A stretch of DNA of 64,000 nucleotides from Chamaelirium japonicum (taxonomy: Eukaryota > Streptophyta > Magnoliopsida > Liliales > Melanthiaceae). The stretch is from positions 17,302,896 to 17,366,895 of the forward strand of contig OX393549.1 of NCBI GenBank assembly GCA_947650365.1. Direction: 5' to 3'. Under the pieces are notes generated by a model. It was not told the DNA's origin. It was given only the letters and a program-made list of their open reading frames with translations, and searched no databases. Position numbers and translations under genes: made by a program. Below, in pieces: positions 25,801 to 39,675 of the stretch (position 1 is the first letter of the stretch; each line of letters begins with the position of its first letter).

Positions 25801-27037
25801 AATTAGAATGGATACGAAGGAATTAGAATGGATCGTACGAAGGAATTAGAATGGATCATACGATTGAAATAGAATGGATCGTACGAAGGAAATAGAATGG
25901 ATCGTACGAAGGAATTAGAATGGATCGTACGAGGGAATTAGAATGGATCGTACGAATGAATTAGAATGGATATATTCGTGCAAATGAATTAGAATGGATC
26001 GTATGAATGAATTAGAATGGATCGTATGAGTGAATTAGAACGGATAGTACGAATGAAGTAGAATATATCATATGAATGAATTAGAATGGATACATTCGTG
26101 CGAATGAATTAGAATGGATCGTATGAATGAATTAGAATAGATTGTGCAAATGAATTAGAATGGATCGTACGAATGAATTAGAATGGATACATTTGTGTGA
26201 ATAAATTAGAATGGATTGTATGAATGAATTAGAATGGATCGTACGAATGAATTAGAATGGATCGTATGAATGATTTAGAATAGATTGCGCGAATGAATTA
26301 GAATGGATCGTACGAATGAATTAGAATGGATCGTACGAAGGAATTAGAATGGATCGTACGAATGAATTAGAATGGATCGTACGAATGAATTAGAATGGAT
26401 CGTACGATTGAATTAGAATGGATCATACGAATGAGTAAGAATGGATCGTATGAATGAATTAGATTGGATCGTACGATCCATTCTAATTCATTAGCATGGA
26501 TCGTGCTAATGAATTAGAATGGATCGTACGAATGAATTAGAATGAATTAGAATGGATCGTACGAATGAATCAGAATAGATCCTAGGAATGAATTAGAATG
26601 GATCGTGCAAATGAATTAGAATGGATACATTCGTGCGAATGAATTAGAATGGATCGTGCGAATGAATTAGAATGGATCGTACGAATGAATTAGAATGGAT
26701 ATATTTGAACGAATAAATTAGAATGGATCATACGAATGAATTAGAATGGATCGTACGAATGAATTAGAATGGATAGTGCGAATGAATTAGAATCGATCGT
26801 ACGAATGAATTAGAATGGATCGTACGAATGAATTAGAATGGATCATACGAATGAGTAAGAATAGATCGTACGAATGAATTAGAATGGATCGTACGAATAA
26901 ATTAGAATGGATCGTACGAATAAATTACAATGGATACATTCGTCCGAATGAATTAGAATGGATCATACGAATGAGTAAGAATGGATCGTACGAATGAAAT
27001 AGAATAGATTGTACGAATGAATTAGAATGGATCCTAG
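25801..27037. repeat. Three-copy higher-order family, copy 1
   Basis: Copies: this one, about 31.9-33.0 kb and about 53.0-54.2 kb. Landmarks: GGATATATTCGTGCAAA 25968/32090/53102; the one-unit inversion starting at GTACGATCC 26471/32638/53605. This copy and the third share the exit junction GATCCTAGTACGATCC (CTAG at 27034 and 54181). Offset between copies 1 and 3 is 27134-27147, and copy 1 also continues collinearly with copy 3 to about 28.0/55.1 kb. A cluster of GAAGG variant units lies at 25812-25940. Confidence 0.87.
26471..26529. repeat. Single-unit inversion forming a 26-bp-arm hairpin
   Basis: The left arm 26471-26496 and right arm 26504-26529 are exact reverse complements separated by TGGATCG. 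One minus unit is embedded in a plus array. The plus array to the left is also nearly complementary to the left arm, so alternative foldings compete. Copies lie at 32638 and 53605, where the right arm has changed (GGAATATACG) and perfect pairing is 19 bp. Confidence 0.92.
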
Positions 27038-29131
27038 TACGATCCATTCTAATTCATTCGTACGATCCATTCTAATTCATTCATACAATCCATTCTAATT
27101 CTTTCACACGATCCATTCTAATTCATTCATACGATCCATTCTAATTCATTCGTGCAATCCATTCTATTTCATTCGTACGATCCATTCTTACTCATTCGTA
27201 CGATCCATTCTAATTCATTCACACGAATGTATCCATTCGTACGAATGAATTAGAATAGATTGTACGAATGAATTAGAATGGATCGTACGAATGAATTAGA
27301 ATGGATCGTACGAAGGAATTAGAATTGATCGTACGAATGAATTAGAATGGATCGTACGAATGAATTAGAATAGATCGTACGAATGATTTAGAATGGATCG
27401 TACGAAGGAATTAGAATGGATCGTACGAATGAATTAGAATGGATCGTGTGAAAGAATTAGAATGGATTGTATGAATGAATTAGAATAGATCGTATGAATG
27501 AATTAGAATGGATCGTACAAATGAATTAGAATGGATCGTACGAATGAATTAGAATGGATCGTACGAATGAATTAGAATGGATACATTCGTGCAAATGAAT
27601 TAGAATGGATACATTCGTGCGAAAGAATTAGAATAGATCGTATGAATGAATTAGAATGGATCCTATGAATGAATTAGAATAGATCGTGCGAATGAATTAG
27701 AATGGATCGTACGAATGAATTAGAATGGATCGTGCTAATGAATTAGAATTGATCGAACGAATGAATTAGCATGGATCGTGCTAATCAATTAGAATGGAAC
27801 GTACGAATGAATTAGAATGGATCGTGTGAAAGAATTAGAATGGATTGTATGAATGAATTAGAATGAATTCGTACGATCCATTCGAATTCATTTGCACGAT
27901 CCATTCTAATTCATTCATACGATCCATTCTAATTCATTCGTACGATCCATTCTAATTCATTCGCACAAATGTATCCATTCTAATTCATTCATACGATCCA
28001 TTCTAATTCATTCGCACGATCCATTCTAATTCATTCGTACGATACATTCTAATTCATTAGCACGATCCATGCTAATTCATTCGTTCGATCAATTCTAATT
28101 CATTAGCACGATCCATTCTAATTCATTCGTACGATCCATTCTAATTCATTCGCACAAATGTATCCATTCTAATTCATTCGTACGATCCATTCTAATTCAT
28201 TCGCACGATCCATTCTAATTCATTCGCACGATCCATTCTAATTCTTTCACACGATCCATTCTAATTCATTCGTACGATCCATTCTAATTCATTCGCACGA
28301 TCCATTCTAATTCATTCATAGGATCCATTCTAATTCATTCATACGATCTATTCTAATTCTTTCGCACGAATGTATCCATTCTAATTCATTCGCACGAATG
28401 TATCCATTCTAATTCATTCGTACGATCCATTCTAATTCATTCGTACGATCCATTCGATCTTACGAATGAATTAGAATGGATCGTACGAATGAATTAGAAT
28501 GGATCATACGAATAAATTAGAATGGATACATTCGTCCGAATGAATTAGAATGGATCATACGAATGAGTAAGAATGGATCGTGCGAATGAATTAGAATGGA
28601 TCGTACGAATGAATTAGAATGGATACATTTGTGTGAATGAATTCGAATGGATCGTACAAATGAATTAGAATGGATCGTATGAATGAATTAGAATGGATCG
28701 TACGAATTAATTAGAATGGATCGTGCGAATGAATTAGAATGGATCATACGAATGAATTAGAATGGATCGTACGAATGAACTAGAATGGATACATTCGTGC
28801 GAATGAATTAGAATGGATCGTACGAATGAATTAGAATGGATCGTATGAATGAATTAGAATGGATCTTACGAATGAATTAGAATGGATCGTTTGAATGAAT
28901 TAGAATGGATCGTACGAATGAATTAGAATGGATACATTCGTGCGAATGAATTAGAATGGATCGGACGAATGAATTAGAATGGATCGTACGAATGAGTAAG
29001 ATCCATTAGAATGGATCGTACGAATGAGTAAGATCCATTCTAATTCATTCCTACGATCCATTCTAATTCATTCGCACAATACATTCTATTTCATTCGTAC
29101 GATCCATTCTTACTCATTCGTATGATCCATT
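27038..29131. repeat. Alternating satellite blocks, 27.0-29.1 kb
   Basis: Orientation: - to 27240, + to 27870, - to 28456, + to 29031, - to 29131. The first kilobase is collinear with 54.18-55.1 kb. The minus-to-plus switch near 28456 (CCATTCGATCTTACG) is a private type. Near 28991-29040 a short segment, AATGAGTAAGATCCATT, occurs twice 32 bp apart; the first continues in plus, the second in minus, which looks like a duplicated breakpoint. Confidence 0.8.
27575..27935 (-). repeat. Box module, reverse copy 2 (box 27865-27889)
   Basis: Full-length reverse module: doubled 28-bp units (from 27579), CCTATG, GAATTGATCGAACG, GCATGG, GGAACGTACG, GTGTGAAAG, GATTGTATG, box, minus units. Confidence 0.9.
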
Positions 29132-29142
29132 ATGGATACATT
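29122..29142. other. Minus-to-plus junction, CCATTATGG type
   Basis: Minus units end in GATCCATT and plus units begin ATGGATACATTCGTGCG. The class recurs at 31717, 41926, 47009 and 59086, always preceded by TTCTTACTCATTCGTATG and followed by GGATCATACGAATGAGTAAG. These two flanks are reverse complements of each other apart from the 28-bp insert, so the switch is a compact dyad. Confidence 0.85.
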
Positions 29143-31717
29143 CGTGCGAATGAATTAGAATGGATCATACGAATGAGTAAGAATGGATCGTACGAATGAA
29201 ATAGAATTGATTGTGCGAATGAATTAGAATGGATCGTACGAATGAATTAGAATGGATCGTGTGAAAGAATTAGAATGGATTGTATGAATAAATTAAAATG
29301 GATTGTACGAATGAATTAGAATGGATCTTATGAATGAATTAGAATGGATCGTACGAATGAATTAGAATGGATCGTACGAATGAATTAGAATGGATACATT
29401 CGTACGAATGAATTAGAATGGATCATGCACGAATGTATCCATTCTAATCCATTCGTACGATCCATTCAAATTCATTAATATGATCCATTCTAATTCATTC
29501 GTTCGATCCATTCTAATTCATATGCACAAAGGTATCCATTCTAATGCATTCGTAGGATCCATTCTAATCCATTTGTACGATCCATTCTATTTCATTCGTA
29601 CGATCCATTCTAATTCAATCGCTCGAATGTATCCATTCTAATCTATTCGTATGATCCATTCTAATCCATTCGTACGATCCATTCTAATTCATTCGCATGA
29701 ATGTAACCATTCTAATTCATTCATTTGATCCATTCTAATTCATTCGTACGATCCATTCTAATTCATTCGTCCGATCCATTCTAATTCATTCGCACGAATG
29801 TATCCATTCTAATTCATTCATACGATCCATTCTAATTCATTCGTACGATCCATTCTAATTCATTCGCACAAATGTATCCATTCTAATTCATTCGTACGAT
29901 CCATTCTAATTCATTCGCATGATCCATTCTAATTCATTCGTACGATCCATTCTAATTCTTTCACACGATCCATTCTAATTCATTCGTACGATCCATTCTA
30001 ATACATTCATACGATCCATTCCAATTAATTTGCACGAATATATCCATTCTAATTCATTCGTACGATCCATTCTAATTCCTTCATACGATCCATTCTAATT
30101 CATTCGTACGATCTATTCTAATTCATTCGTACGAACCATTCTAATTCATTCGCACGATCCATTTTAATTCCTTCGTATGATCCATTCTAATTCATTCGTA
30201 CGATCTATTCTAATTCATTCATACAATCGATAATAATTCTTTCACACGATCTATTCTAATTCATTCGTAGGATCCATTCTAATTCATTCGTACAATCTAT
30301 TCTATTTCATTCGTATGATCCATTTTTACTCATTCTTATGATCCATTCTAATTGATTTGCACGAATATATCCATTCTAATTCATTCGTACGATCCATTCT
30401 AATTCCTTCGTACGATCCATTCTAATTCATTCGTACGATCAATTCTAATTTATTCTCACGATCCATTCTAATTCATTCGTACGATCCATTCTAATACTTT
30501 CACATGATCCATTCTAATTCATTCGTACGATCCATTCTAATTCATTCGTGCAATCCATTCTATTTCATTCGTACGATCCATTCTTACTCATTCGTACGAT
30601 CTATTCTAATTCATTCACACGAATGTATCCATTCGTACGAATGAATTAGAATAGATTGTACGAATGAATTAGAATGGATCGTACGAATGAATTAGAATGG
30701 ATCGTACGAAGGAATTAGAATGGATCGTACGAATGAATTAGAATGGATCGTACGAATGAATTAGAATAGATCGTACGAATGAATTAGAATGGATCGTACG
30801 AAGGAATTAGAATGGATCGTACGAATGAATTAGAAAGGATATATTCGTGCAAATGAATTAGAATGGATCGTATGAATGTATTAGAATGGATCGTATGAGT
30901 GAATGAGAATGGATCGTACGAATGATTTAGAATGGATTGTATGAATGAATTAGAATGGATCGTACGAATAAATTAGAATGGATCGTACGATCCATTCTAA
31001 TTCATTCATAGGATCCATTCTAATTCATTCATACGATCTATTCTAATTCTTTCGCACGAATGTATCCATTCTAATTCATTCGCACGAATGTATCCATTCT
31101 AATTCATTCGCACGAATGTATCCATTCTAATTCATTCGTACGATCCATTCTAATTCATTCGTACAATCCATTCTAATTCATTCGTCCGATCCATTCTAAT
31201 TCATTTATACGATCTATTCTAATTCATTCATACAATCCATTCTAATTCTTTCACACGATCCATTCTAATTCATTCGCACGATCCATTCTAATTCATTCGC
31301 ACAATCCATTCTATTTCATTCGTACGATCCATTCTTACTCATTGGTACGATCCATTCTAATTCATTCGCACGAATGTATCCATTCTAATTCATTCGTACG
31401 AATCCATTCTAATTCATTCGTATAATCTATTCTATTTCATTCGTACGATCCATTCTTACTCATTCGTATGATCCATTCTAATTCATTCAGACGAATGTAT
31501 CCATTCTAATTTATTCGTACGATCCATTCTAATTCATTCGTACGATCCATTCTAATTCAATCGTACGTTCCATTCTAATTCATTCGTCCGATCCATTCTA
31601 ATTCATTCGCACGATTGTATCCATTCTAATTCATTCGTACGGTCCATTCTAATTCTTTCGCACAATCCATTCAATTTCATTCGTACGATCCATTCTTACT
31701 CATTCGTATGATCCATT
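29132..31717. repeat. Alternating satellite blocks, 29.1-31.7 kb
   Basis: Orientation: + to 29425, - to 30637, + to 30986, - to 31717. The plus-to-minus switch near 29427 is GATCATGCACGAATG. The minus block carries the ATATGCACAAAGG marker at 29521 as in other minus blocks (6345, 15640, 18832, 22204, 44861, 46348, 56957, 58427). ATTGGTACG at 31341 links it to 5421, 14279, 50413 and 62566. Confidence 0.8.
30971..31002. repeat. Perfect 32-bp palindrome at plus-to-minus switch
   Basis: AATTAGAATGGATCGT (30971-30986) is followed by its exact complement (30987-31002). The centre is CGT|ACG. A single mismatch then interrupts a longer near-palindrome. The same GATCGTACGATC apex, with one mismatch in the arms, marks plus-to-minus switches at 7648, 9996, 26472, 32639, 33819 and 53606. 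Confidence 0.9.
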
Positions 31718-33819
31718 ATGGATACATTCGTGCGAATGAATTAGAATGGATCATACGAATGAGTAAGAATGGATCGTACGATTGAAATAGAATGGATTGT
31801 GCGAATGAATTAGAATGGATCGTACGAATGAATTAGAATGGATCGTGTGAAAGAATTAGAATGGATTGTATGAATGAATTAGAATGGATTGTACGAATGA
31901 ATTAGAATGGATCGTATGAGTGAATTAGAATGGATACGAAGGAATTAGAATGGATCGTACGAAGAAATTAGAATGGATCATACGAATGAAATAGAATGGA
32001 CCGTACGAAGGAATTAGAATGGATCGTACGAAGGAATTAGAATGGATCGTACGAAGGAATTAGAATGGATCGTACGAATGAATTAGAATGGATATATTCG
32101 TGCAAATGAATTAGAATGGATCGTACGAATGAATTAGAATGGATCGTATGAGTGAATTAGAACAGATAGTACGAATGAAGTAGAATGGATCGTATGAATG
32201 AATTAGAATGGATACATTCGTGCGAATGAATTAGAATGGATCGTATGAATGAATTAGAATAGATTGTGAGAATGAATTAGAATGGATCGTACGAATGAAT
32301 TAGAATGGATACATTCGTGCGAATAAATTAGAATGGATTGTATGAATGAATTAGAATGGATCGTACGAATGAATTAGAATGGATCATACGAATGAATTAG
32401 AATAGATTGCGCGAATGAATTAGAATGGATCGTACGAATGAATTAGAATGGATCGTACGAAGGAATTAGAATGGATTGTACGAATGAATTAGAATGGATC
32501 ATACGAATGAATTAGAATGGATCGTACGAAGGAATTAGAAAGGATCGTACAAATGAATTAGATGGATCGTACGATTGAATTAGAATGGATCATACGAATG
32601 AGTAAGAATGGATCGTATGAATGAATTAGATTGGATCGTACGATCCATTCTAATTCATTAGCATGGATCGTGCTAATGAATTAGAATGGAATATACGAAT
32701 GAATTAGAATGGATCGTAGAATGGATCGTACGAATGAATTAGAATGAATTAGAATGGATCGTACGAATGAATTAGAATAGATCATAGGAATGAATTAGAA
32801 TGGATCGTGCAAATGAATTAGAATGGATACATTCGTGCGAATGAATTAGAATAGATCGTGCGAATGAATTAGAATGGATCGTACGATTGAATAAGAATGG
32901 ATATATTTGAACGAATAAATTAGAATGGATCATACGAATGAATTAGAATGGATCGTACGAATGAATTAGAATGGATAGTGCGAAAGAATTAGAATGGATC
33001 GTACGAATGAATTAGAATGGATCGTACGAATGAATTAGATCGTACGAATGAATTAGAATGGATCGTACGAATGAATTAAAATGGATACATTCGAGCAAAT
33101 GAATTAGAATAGATCGTAGGAATGAATTAGAATGGATCGTACGAATGAATTAGAATGGATACATTTGTGAGAATGAATTAGAATGGATCGTACGAATGAA
33201 TTAGAATGCATCGTACGAAAGAATTAGAATGGATATATTCGTGCGAATGAATTAGAATGGATCGTACGAATGAATTAGATTGGATCGTACGAATGAATTT
33301 GAATGGATACATTTGTGCGAATGAATCTAAATGGATTGTATGAATGAATTACAATGGATCGTACGAATGAATTAGAATGGATCGTACGAATGAATTAGAA
33401 TAGCTCATACGAATGAATTAGAATGAATCGTATGAATGAATTAGAATGGTTACATTCGTGCGAATGAATTAGAATAGATCGTACAAATGAATTAGAATGG
33501 ATCGTACGAATAAATTAGAATGGATCGTGGGAATGAATTAGAATGGATCTTACGAATGAATTAGAATGGATCGTACGAATGAATTAGAATGGATACATTC
33601 GTACGAATGAATTAAAATGGATCGGACGAATGAATTAGAATGGATCGTACGAATGAATTAGAATGGATCAAATGAATGAATTAGAATGGTTACATTCATG
33701 CGAATGAATTAGAATGGATCGTACGAATGGATTAGAATGGATCGTACGAATGGATTAGAATGGATACATTCGTGCGAATGAATTAGAATGGATTGTATGA
33801 ATGAATTAGAATGGATCGT
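31718..33819. repeat. Three-copy higher-order family, copy 2
   Basis: Orientation: + to 32639, one minus unit to 32662, + to 33819. It shares with copies 1 and 3 the GAAGG cluster (31940-32060), the AACAGATAGTACGAATGAAG units, and the GGATATATTTGAACG 28-bp form. It diverges after about 33.0 kb, where a unit has lost 6 bp (ATTAGATCGTAC near 33038). It exits through GATCGTACGATCCATTCGAATTC, which keeps only one GAATTC of the box. Confidence 0.83.
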
Positions 33820-36550
33820 ACGATCCATTCGAATTCATTCGCATGATCCATTCTAATTCATTCATACGATCCATTCTAATTCATTCATACAATCCATTCT
33901 AATTCTTTCACACGATCCATTCTAATTCATTCATAGGATCCATTCTAATTCATTCGTACAATCTATTCTATTTCATTCGTACGATCCATTTTTACTCATT
34001 CGTATGATCCTTTCTAATTCATTCGGACGAATGTATCCATTCTAATTTATTCGTACGATCAATTCTAATTCATTCGCACGATCCATCCATTCTAATTCAT
34101 TCGTACGATCCATTCTAATTCATTCGCACGTTCCATTCTAATTCATTCGTACGATCCATTCTAATTCATTCATACAATCCATTCTAATTCATTCGTACGA
34201 TTCATTCTAATTCACTCATACGATCCATTCTAATACATTCATACGATCCATTCTAATTCATTTGCACGAATATATCCATTCTAATTCATTCGTACGATCC
34301 ACTCAAATTCCTTCGTACGATCCATTCTAATTCATTCGTACGATCTATTCTAATTCATTCGTACGATCCATTCTAATTCATTCGTACGATCCATTCTAAT
34401 TCCTTCGTACAATCCATTCTAATTCATTCGTACGATCCATTCTAATTCATTCGTACAATCTATTCTAATTCATTCGTACGATCCATTCTAATTCATTCGT
34501 ACGATCCATTCTAATTCATTCGTACGATCCATTCTAATTCCTTCGTACGATCGATTCTAATTCGTTCGTACGATCCATTCTAATTCGTTCGTACGATCCA
34601 TTCTAATTCGTTCGTACGATCCATTCTAATTCGTTCGTACGATCCATTCTAATTCGTTCGTACGATCCATTCTAATTCATTCGTACGATCCATTCTAATT
34701 CATTCGTACGATCCATTCTAATTCATTCGTACAATCTATTCTAATTCATTCGTATGAATGGATACATTCGTGTGAATGAATTAGAATGGATCGTACAAAT
34801 GAATTAGAATGGATCATACGAATGAATTAGAATGGATCATACGAATGAATTAGAATGGATCGTACGAATGAACTAGAATGGATCATACGAATTAATTAGA
34901 ATGGATCATACGAATGAATTAGAATGGATCGTACGAATGAATTAGAATGGATTGTACGAATGAACTAGAATGGATCGTACGAATGAAATAGAATAGATTG
35001 TACGAATGAATTAGAATGGATTCGTACGAATGAATTAGAATGGATACATTCGTGTGAATGAATTAGAATGGATACATTCGTGTGAAAGAATTAGAATAGA
35101 TCGTATGAATGAATTAGAATGGATCCTATGAATGAATTAGAATGGATCGTGCGAATGAATTAGAATGGATCGTACGAATGAATTAGAATGGATCAAATGA
35201 AAGAATTAGAATGGTTACATTCATGCGAATGAATTAGAATGGATCGTACGAATGGATTAGAATGGATCGTACGAATGGATTAGAATGGATACATTCGAGC
35301 GAATGAATTAGAATGGATCGTACGAATGAATTAGAATGGATCGTATGAATAAATTAGAATGGAGACATTCGTCCAAATGAATTAGAATGGATCATACGAA
35401 TGAGTAAGAATGGATTGTACGAATGAAATAGAATAGATTGTATGAATGAATTGGAATGGATTCGTACGAATGAATTAGAATGGATTAGAATAGATCGTGT
35501 GAAAGAATTAGAATGGATCGTACGAATGAGTAAGAATGGATCGTCATTCTAATTCATTCGTATGATCCATTCTAATTCATTTGTATCCATTCTATTTCAT
35601 TCGCACGATCCATTCTAATTCATTCGCGCAATCTATTCTAATTCATTCTTACGATCCATTCTAATTCATTCGTACGATCCATTCTAATTCATTCATACAA
35701 TCCATTCTAATTTATTCGCACGAATGTATCCATTCTAATTCATTCGTACAATCCATTCTAATTCATTCGCACAATCTATTCTAATTCATTCATACGATCC
35801 ATTCTAATTCATTCGCACGAATGTATCCATTCTAATTCATTTATACGATCCATTCTACTTCATTCGTACTATCCGTTCTAATTCACTCATACGATCCATT
35901 CTAATTCATTCATACGATCCATTCTAATTTATTTGCATGAATATATCCATTCTAATTCATTCGTACGATCCTGAATTAGAATGGATCGTACGAATGAATT
36001 AGAATGGATACCTTTGTGCTCGCACGAATGTATCCATTCTAATTAATTCGTACGATCCATTCTAATTCATAGGATCTATTCTAATTCATTCGTACGATCC
36101 ATTCTAATTCATTCACAAAATCTATTCTAATTCATTCATACGATCCATTCTAATTCATTCGCACGAATGTATCCATTCTAATTTATTCATACGATCCATT
36201 CTAATTCATTCATACGATTCATTCTAATTCATTCGTATGAGCTTTTCTAATTCATTCGTACGATCCATTCTAATTCATTCGTAAGATCCATTCTAATTCA
36301 TTCGTACGATCCATTCTAATTCATTCGTACGATCCATTCTAATTCATTCGTAAGATCCATTCTAATTCATTCATACAATCCATTCTAATTCATTCGTACG
36401 ATCCATTCTAATTCATTCGCACGATCCATTCTTATCCATTCTAATTCATTTGTACGATCCATTCTAATTCTTTCACACGATCCATTCTAATTCATTCTAA
36501 TCCATTCTAATTCATTCGTACAATCTATTCTATTTCATTCGTACAAATGA
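33820..36550. repeat. Alternating satellite blocks, 33.8-36.6 kb
   Basis: Orientation: - to 34754, + to 35544, - to 35971, + 35972-36019, - to 36550. The plus-to-minus switch at 35544 is TCGTCATTC, a private type that fuses two partial units. The 48-bp plus insert at 35972-36019 begins with the same junction as 37868 (GATCCTGAATTAG) but is cut inside the CCTTTGTGC marker and joined to CGCACGAATG. Confidence 0.8.
34558..34673 (-). repeat. Five identical GTTCG-variant units in tandem
   Basis: Five successive minus-oriented 23-bp units carry the same substitution (AATTCGTTCG instead of AATTCATTCG) and are otherwise consensus. AATTCGTTC occurs elsewhere only as isolated units (for example near 13990, 20950 and 63958). 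A private variant fixed in five neighbours is the mark of a very recent local expansion by slippage or unequal exchange. Confidence 0.92.
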
Positions 36551-36749
36551 ACTTCGTACGAATGAATTAGAATGGATCATACGAATTAATTAGAATGGAT
36601 CGTACGAATGAATTAGAATGGATCGTACGAAGGAATTAGAATGGATCATACGAATGAATTAGAATGGATCGTACGAATGAATTAGAATAGATCGTACGAA
36701 TGAATTAGAATGGATCATACGAAGGAATTAGAATGGATCGTACGAATGA

Positions 36750-36989
36750 ATTAGAATGGATCGTGCTAATGAATTAGAATTGATTGAACGAATGAATTAG
36801 CATGGATCGTGCTAATGAATTAGAATGTATCGTACGAATGAATTAGAATGGATCGTGCGAATGAATTAGAATGGATCGTATGAATGAATTAGAATGGATT
36901 GTATGAATGAATTAGAATGAATTCGTACGATCCATTCGAATTCATTCGCACGATCCATTCTAATTCATTCATACGATCCATTCTAATTC
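36750..36989 (-). repeat. Box module, reverse copy 3 (box 36919-36943)
   Basis: Reverse module without the doubled 28-bp units. GGAACG and GTGTGAAAG are replaced by GTATCG and GCGAATG forms. The box is intact. Confidence 0.86.
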
Positions 36990-37205
36990 ATTCATACAAT
37001 CCATTCTAATTCTTTCACACGATCCATTCTAATTCATTCGTAGGATCCATTCTAATTCATTCGTACAATCTATTCCATTTCATTCGTACGATCCATTCTT
37101 ACTCATTCGTATGATCCATTCTAATTCATTCGGACGAATGTATCCATTCTAATTTATTCGTTTGATCCATTCTAATTCATTCGTACGATCCATTCTAATT
37201 CATTC

Positions 37206-37447
37206 GTACAATCTATTCTAATTCATTCGTACGATCCATTCTAATTTCATTCGTACGATCCATTCTAATTCATTCGCTCGAATGTATCCATTCTAATCCA
37301 TTCGTACGATCCATTCTAATTCATTCGTACGATCTATTCTAATTCATTCGTACGATCCATTCTAATTTCATTCGTACGATCCATTCTAATTCATTCGCTC
37401 GAATGTATCCATTCTAATCCATTCGTACGATCCATTCTAATCCATTC
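37206..37447 (-). repeat. 121-bp tandem duplication
   Basis: Two adjacent copies (about 37206-37326 and 37327-37447) contain the same five units: one 24-bp unit with an extra T (CTAATTTCATTCG at 37241 and 37362), three 23-bp units and one 28-bp unit (CTCGAATGTATCC). The shared 1-bp insertion shows they are copies rather than independent runs. Confidence 0.93.
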
Positions 37448-39675
37448 GTACGATCCATTCTAATTCATTCGCATGAATGTAACCATTCTAATTGATTCAT
37501 TTGATCCATTCTAATTCATTCATACGATCCATTCTAATTCATTCGTCCGATCCATTCTAATTCATTCGCACGAATGTATCCATTCTAATTCATTCGTACG
37601 ATCCATTCTAATTCATTCGTACGATCCATTCTAATTCATTCGTAAGATCCATTCTAATTCATTCGTTCGATCCATTCTAATTAATTCGTACGATCCATTC
37701 TAATTCATTCGCATGAATGTATCCATTCTAGTTCATTCGTACGATCCATTCTAATTCATTCGTACGATCCATTCTAATTCATTCGCACGATCCATTCTAA
37801 TTCATTCGTACGATCAATTCTAATTCATTCGCACGAATGTATCCATTCTAATTCATTCGTACGATCCTGAATTAGAATGGATCGTACGAATAAATTAGAA
37901 TGGATACCTTTGTGCATATGAATTAGAATGGATCGTACGAATGAATTAGAATGGATCATATTAATGAATTAGAATGGATCGTACGAATGAATTAGAATGG
38001 ATCTTACGAATGGATTAAAATGGATACATTCGTGCGAATGAATTAGAATGGATCGGACGAATGAATTAGAATGGATCGTACGAATGAATTAGAATGGATC
38101 AAATGAATGAATTAGAATGGTTACATTCATGCGAATAAATTAGAATGGATCGTACGAATGGATTAGAATAGATTGTACGAATGGATTAGAATGGATACAT
38201 TCGAGCGAATGAATTAGAATGGATCGTACGAATGAAATTAGAATGGATCGTACGAATGAATTAGAATAGATCGTACGAATGAATTAGAATGGATCGTACG
38301 AATGAATTAGAATGGATCGTGTGAAGGAATTAGAATGGATCGTACGAATGAATTAGAATGGATCGTGCGAATGAATTAGAATGGATCGTACGAATGAACT
38401 AGAATTGATCGTGCTAATGAATTAGAATTGATCGAACGAATGAATTAGCATGGATCGTGCATTCGTACGATCCATTCTAATTCATTCGTAAGATCCATTC
38501 TAATTCATTCGTACGATCTATTCTAATTCATTCGCACGAATGTATCCATTCTAGTTCATTCGTGCGATCCATTCTAATTCATTCGTACGATCCATTCTAA
38601 TTCATTCGCACGAATGTATCCATTCTAGTTCATTCGTGCGATCCATTCTAATTCATTCGTACGATCCATTCTAATTCATTCATACGATCTATTCTAATTC
38701 ATTCGTACAATCCATTCTAATTCTTTCACACGATCCATTCTAATTTATTCGTACGATCCATTCTAATTCATTCCAACAATCCATTCTATTTCATTCGTAC
38801 GATCCATTCTTTTTCATTCGTATGATCCATTCTAATTCATTCGCACGAATGTATCCATAATGCATCATACGAATGAGTAAGAATGGATCATACGAATGAA
38901 ATAGAATGGATTGTGCGAATGAATTAGAATGGACTGTACGAATGAACTAGAATGGATACATTCGTGCGAATGAATTAGAATGGATCGGATGAATGAATTA
39001 GAATGGATCGTACGAATGAATTAGAATGGATCGTACGAATGAATTAGAATGGATCGTACGAATAAATTAGAATGGATACATTCGTCCGAATGAATTAGAA
39101 TGGATCAAACGAATAAGTAAGAATGGATCGTACAAATGAAATAGAATAGATTGTACGAATGAATTAGAATGGATCGTGCGAATGAATTAGAATGGATCGT
39201 ACAAATGAATTAGAATGGATCGAACGAATGAATTAGAATGGATCGTGCGAATGATTTAGAATGGATCAAATTAATAAATTAGAATGGATCGTACGAATGA
39301 ATTAGAATGGATACATTCATGCGAATGAATTAGAATGGATCGTGCGAATCCATTAGACTGGATCGTGCGAATGAATAAGAACGGATCATACGAATGAATT
39401 AGAATGGATCGTACAAATTAATTAGAATGGATACATTCGTGCGAATGAATTAGAATGGATTGTATGAATGAATTAGAATGGATTGTACGAATGAATTAGA
39501 ATGGATCATACGAATTAATTAGAATGGATCATACGAATGAATTAGAATGGATCGTACGAATGAATTAGAATGGATCATACGAATGAACTAGAATAGATCG
39601 TACGAATGAACTAGAATGGATACATTCGTGCGAATGAATTAGAATGGATCGTACGAATGAATTAGAATGGATCGT

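Larger units (their letters stand above)
36551..39675. repeat. Alternating satellite blocks, 36.6-39.7 kb
   Basis: Orientation: + to about 36925, - to 37867, + to 38460, - to 38860, + to 39675. The switch at 38460 (GATCGTGC|ATTCG) interrupts a box-module fragment just after GCATGGATCGTGC. The minus-to-plus switch near 38860 is GTATCCATAATGCATC, related to the CCATTATGG class but altered. The exit at 39675 is ATCGT|ACGATTC. Confidence 0.8.

Noticed and set aside
33028-33050. Short unit (ATTAGATCGTAC) as a functional site
   Set aside because: A 6-bp deletion in one monomer with no recurrence; treated as random decay.
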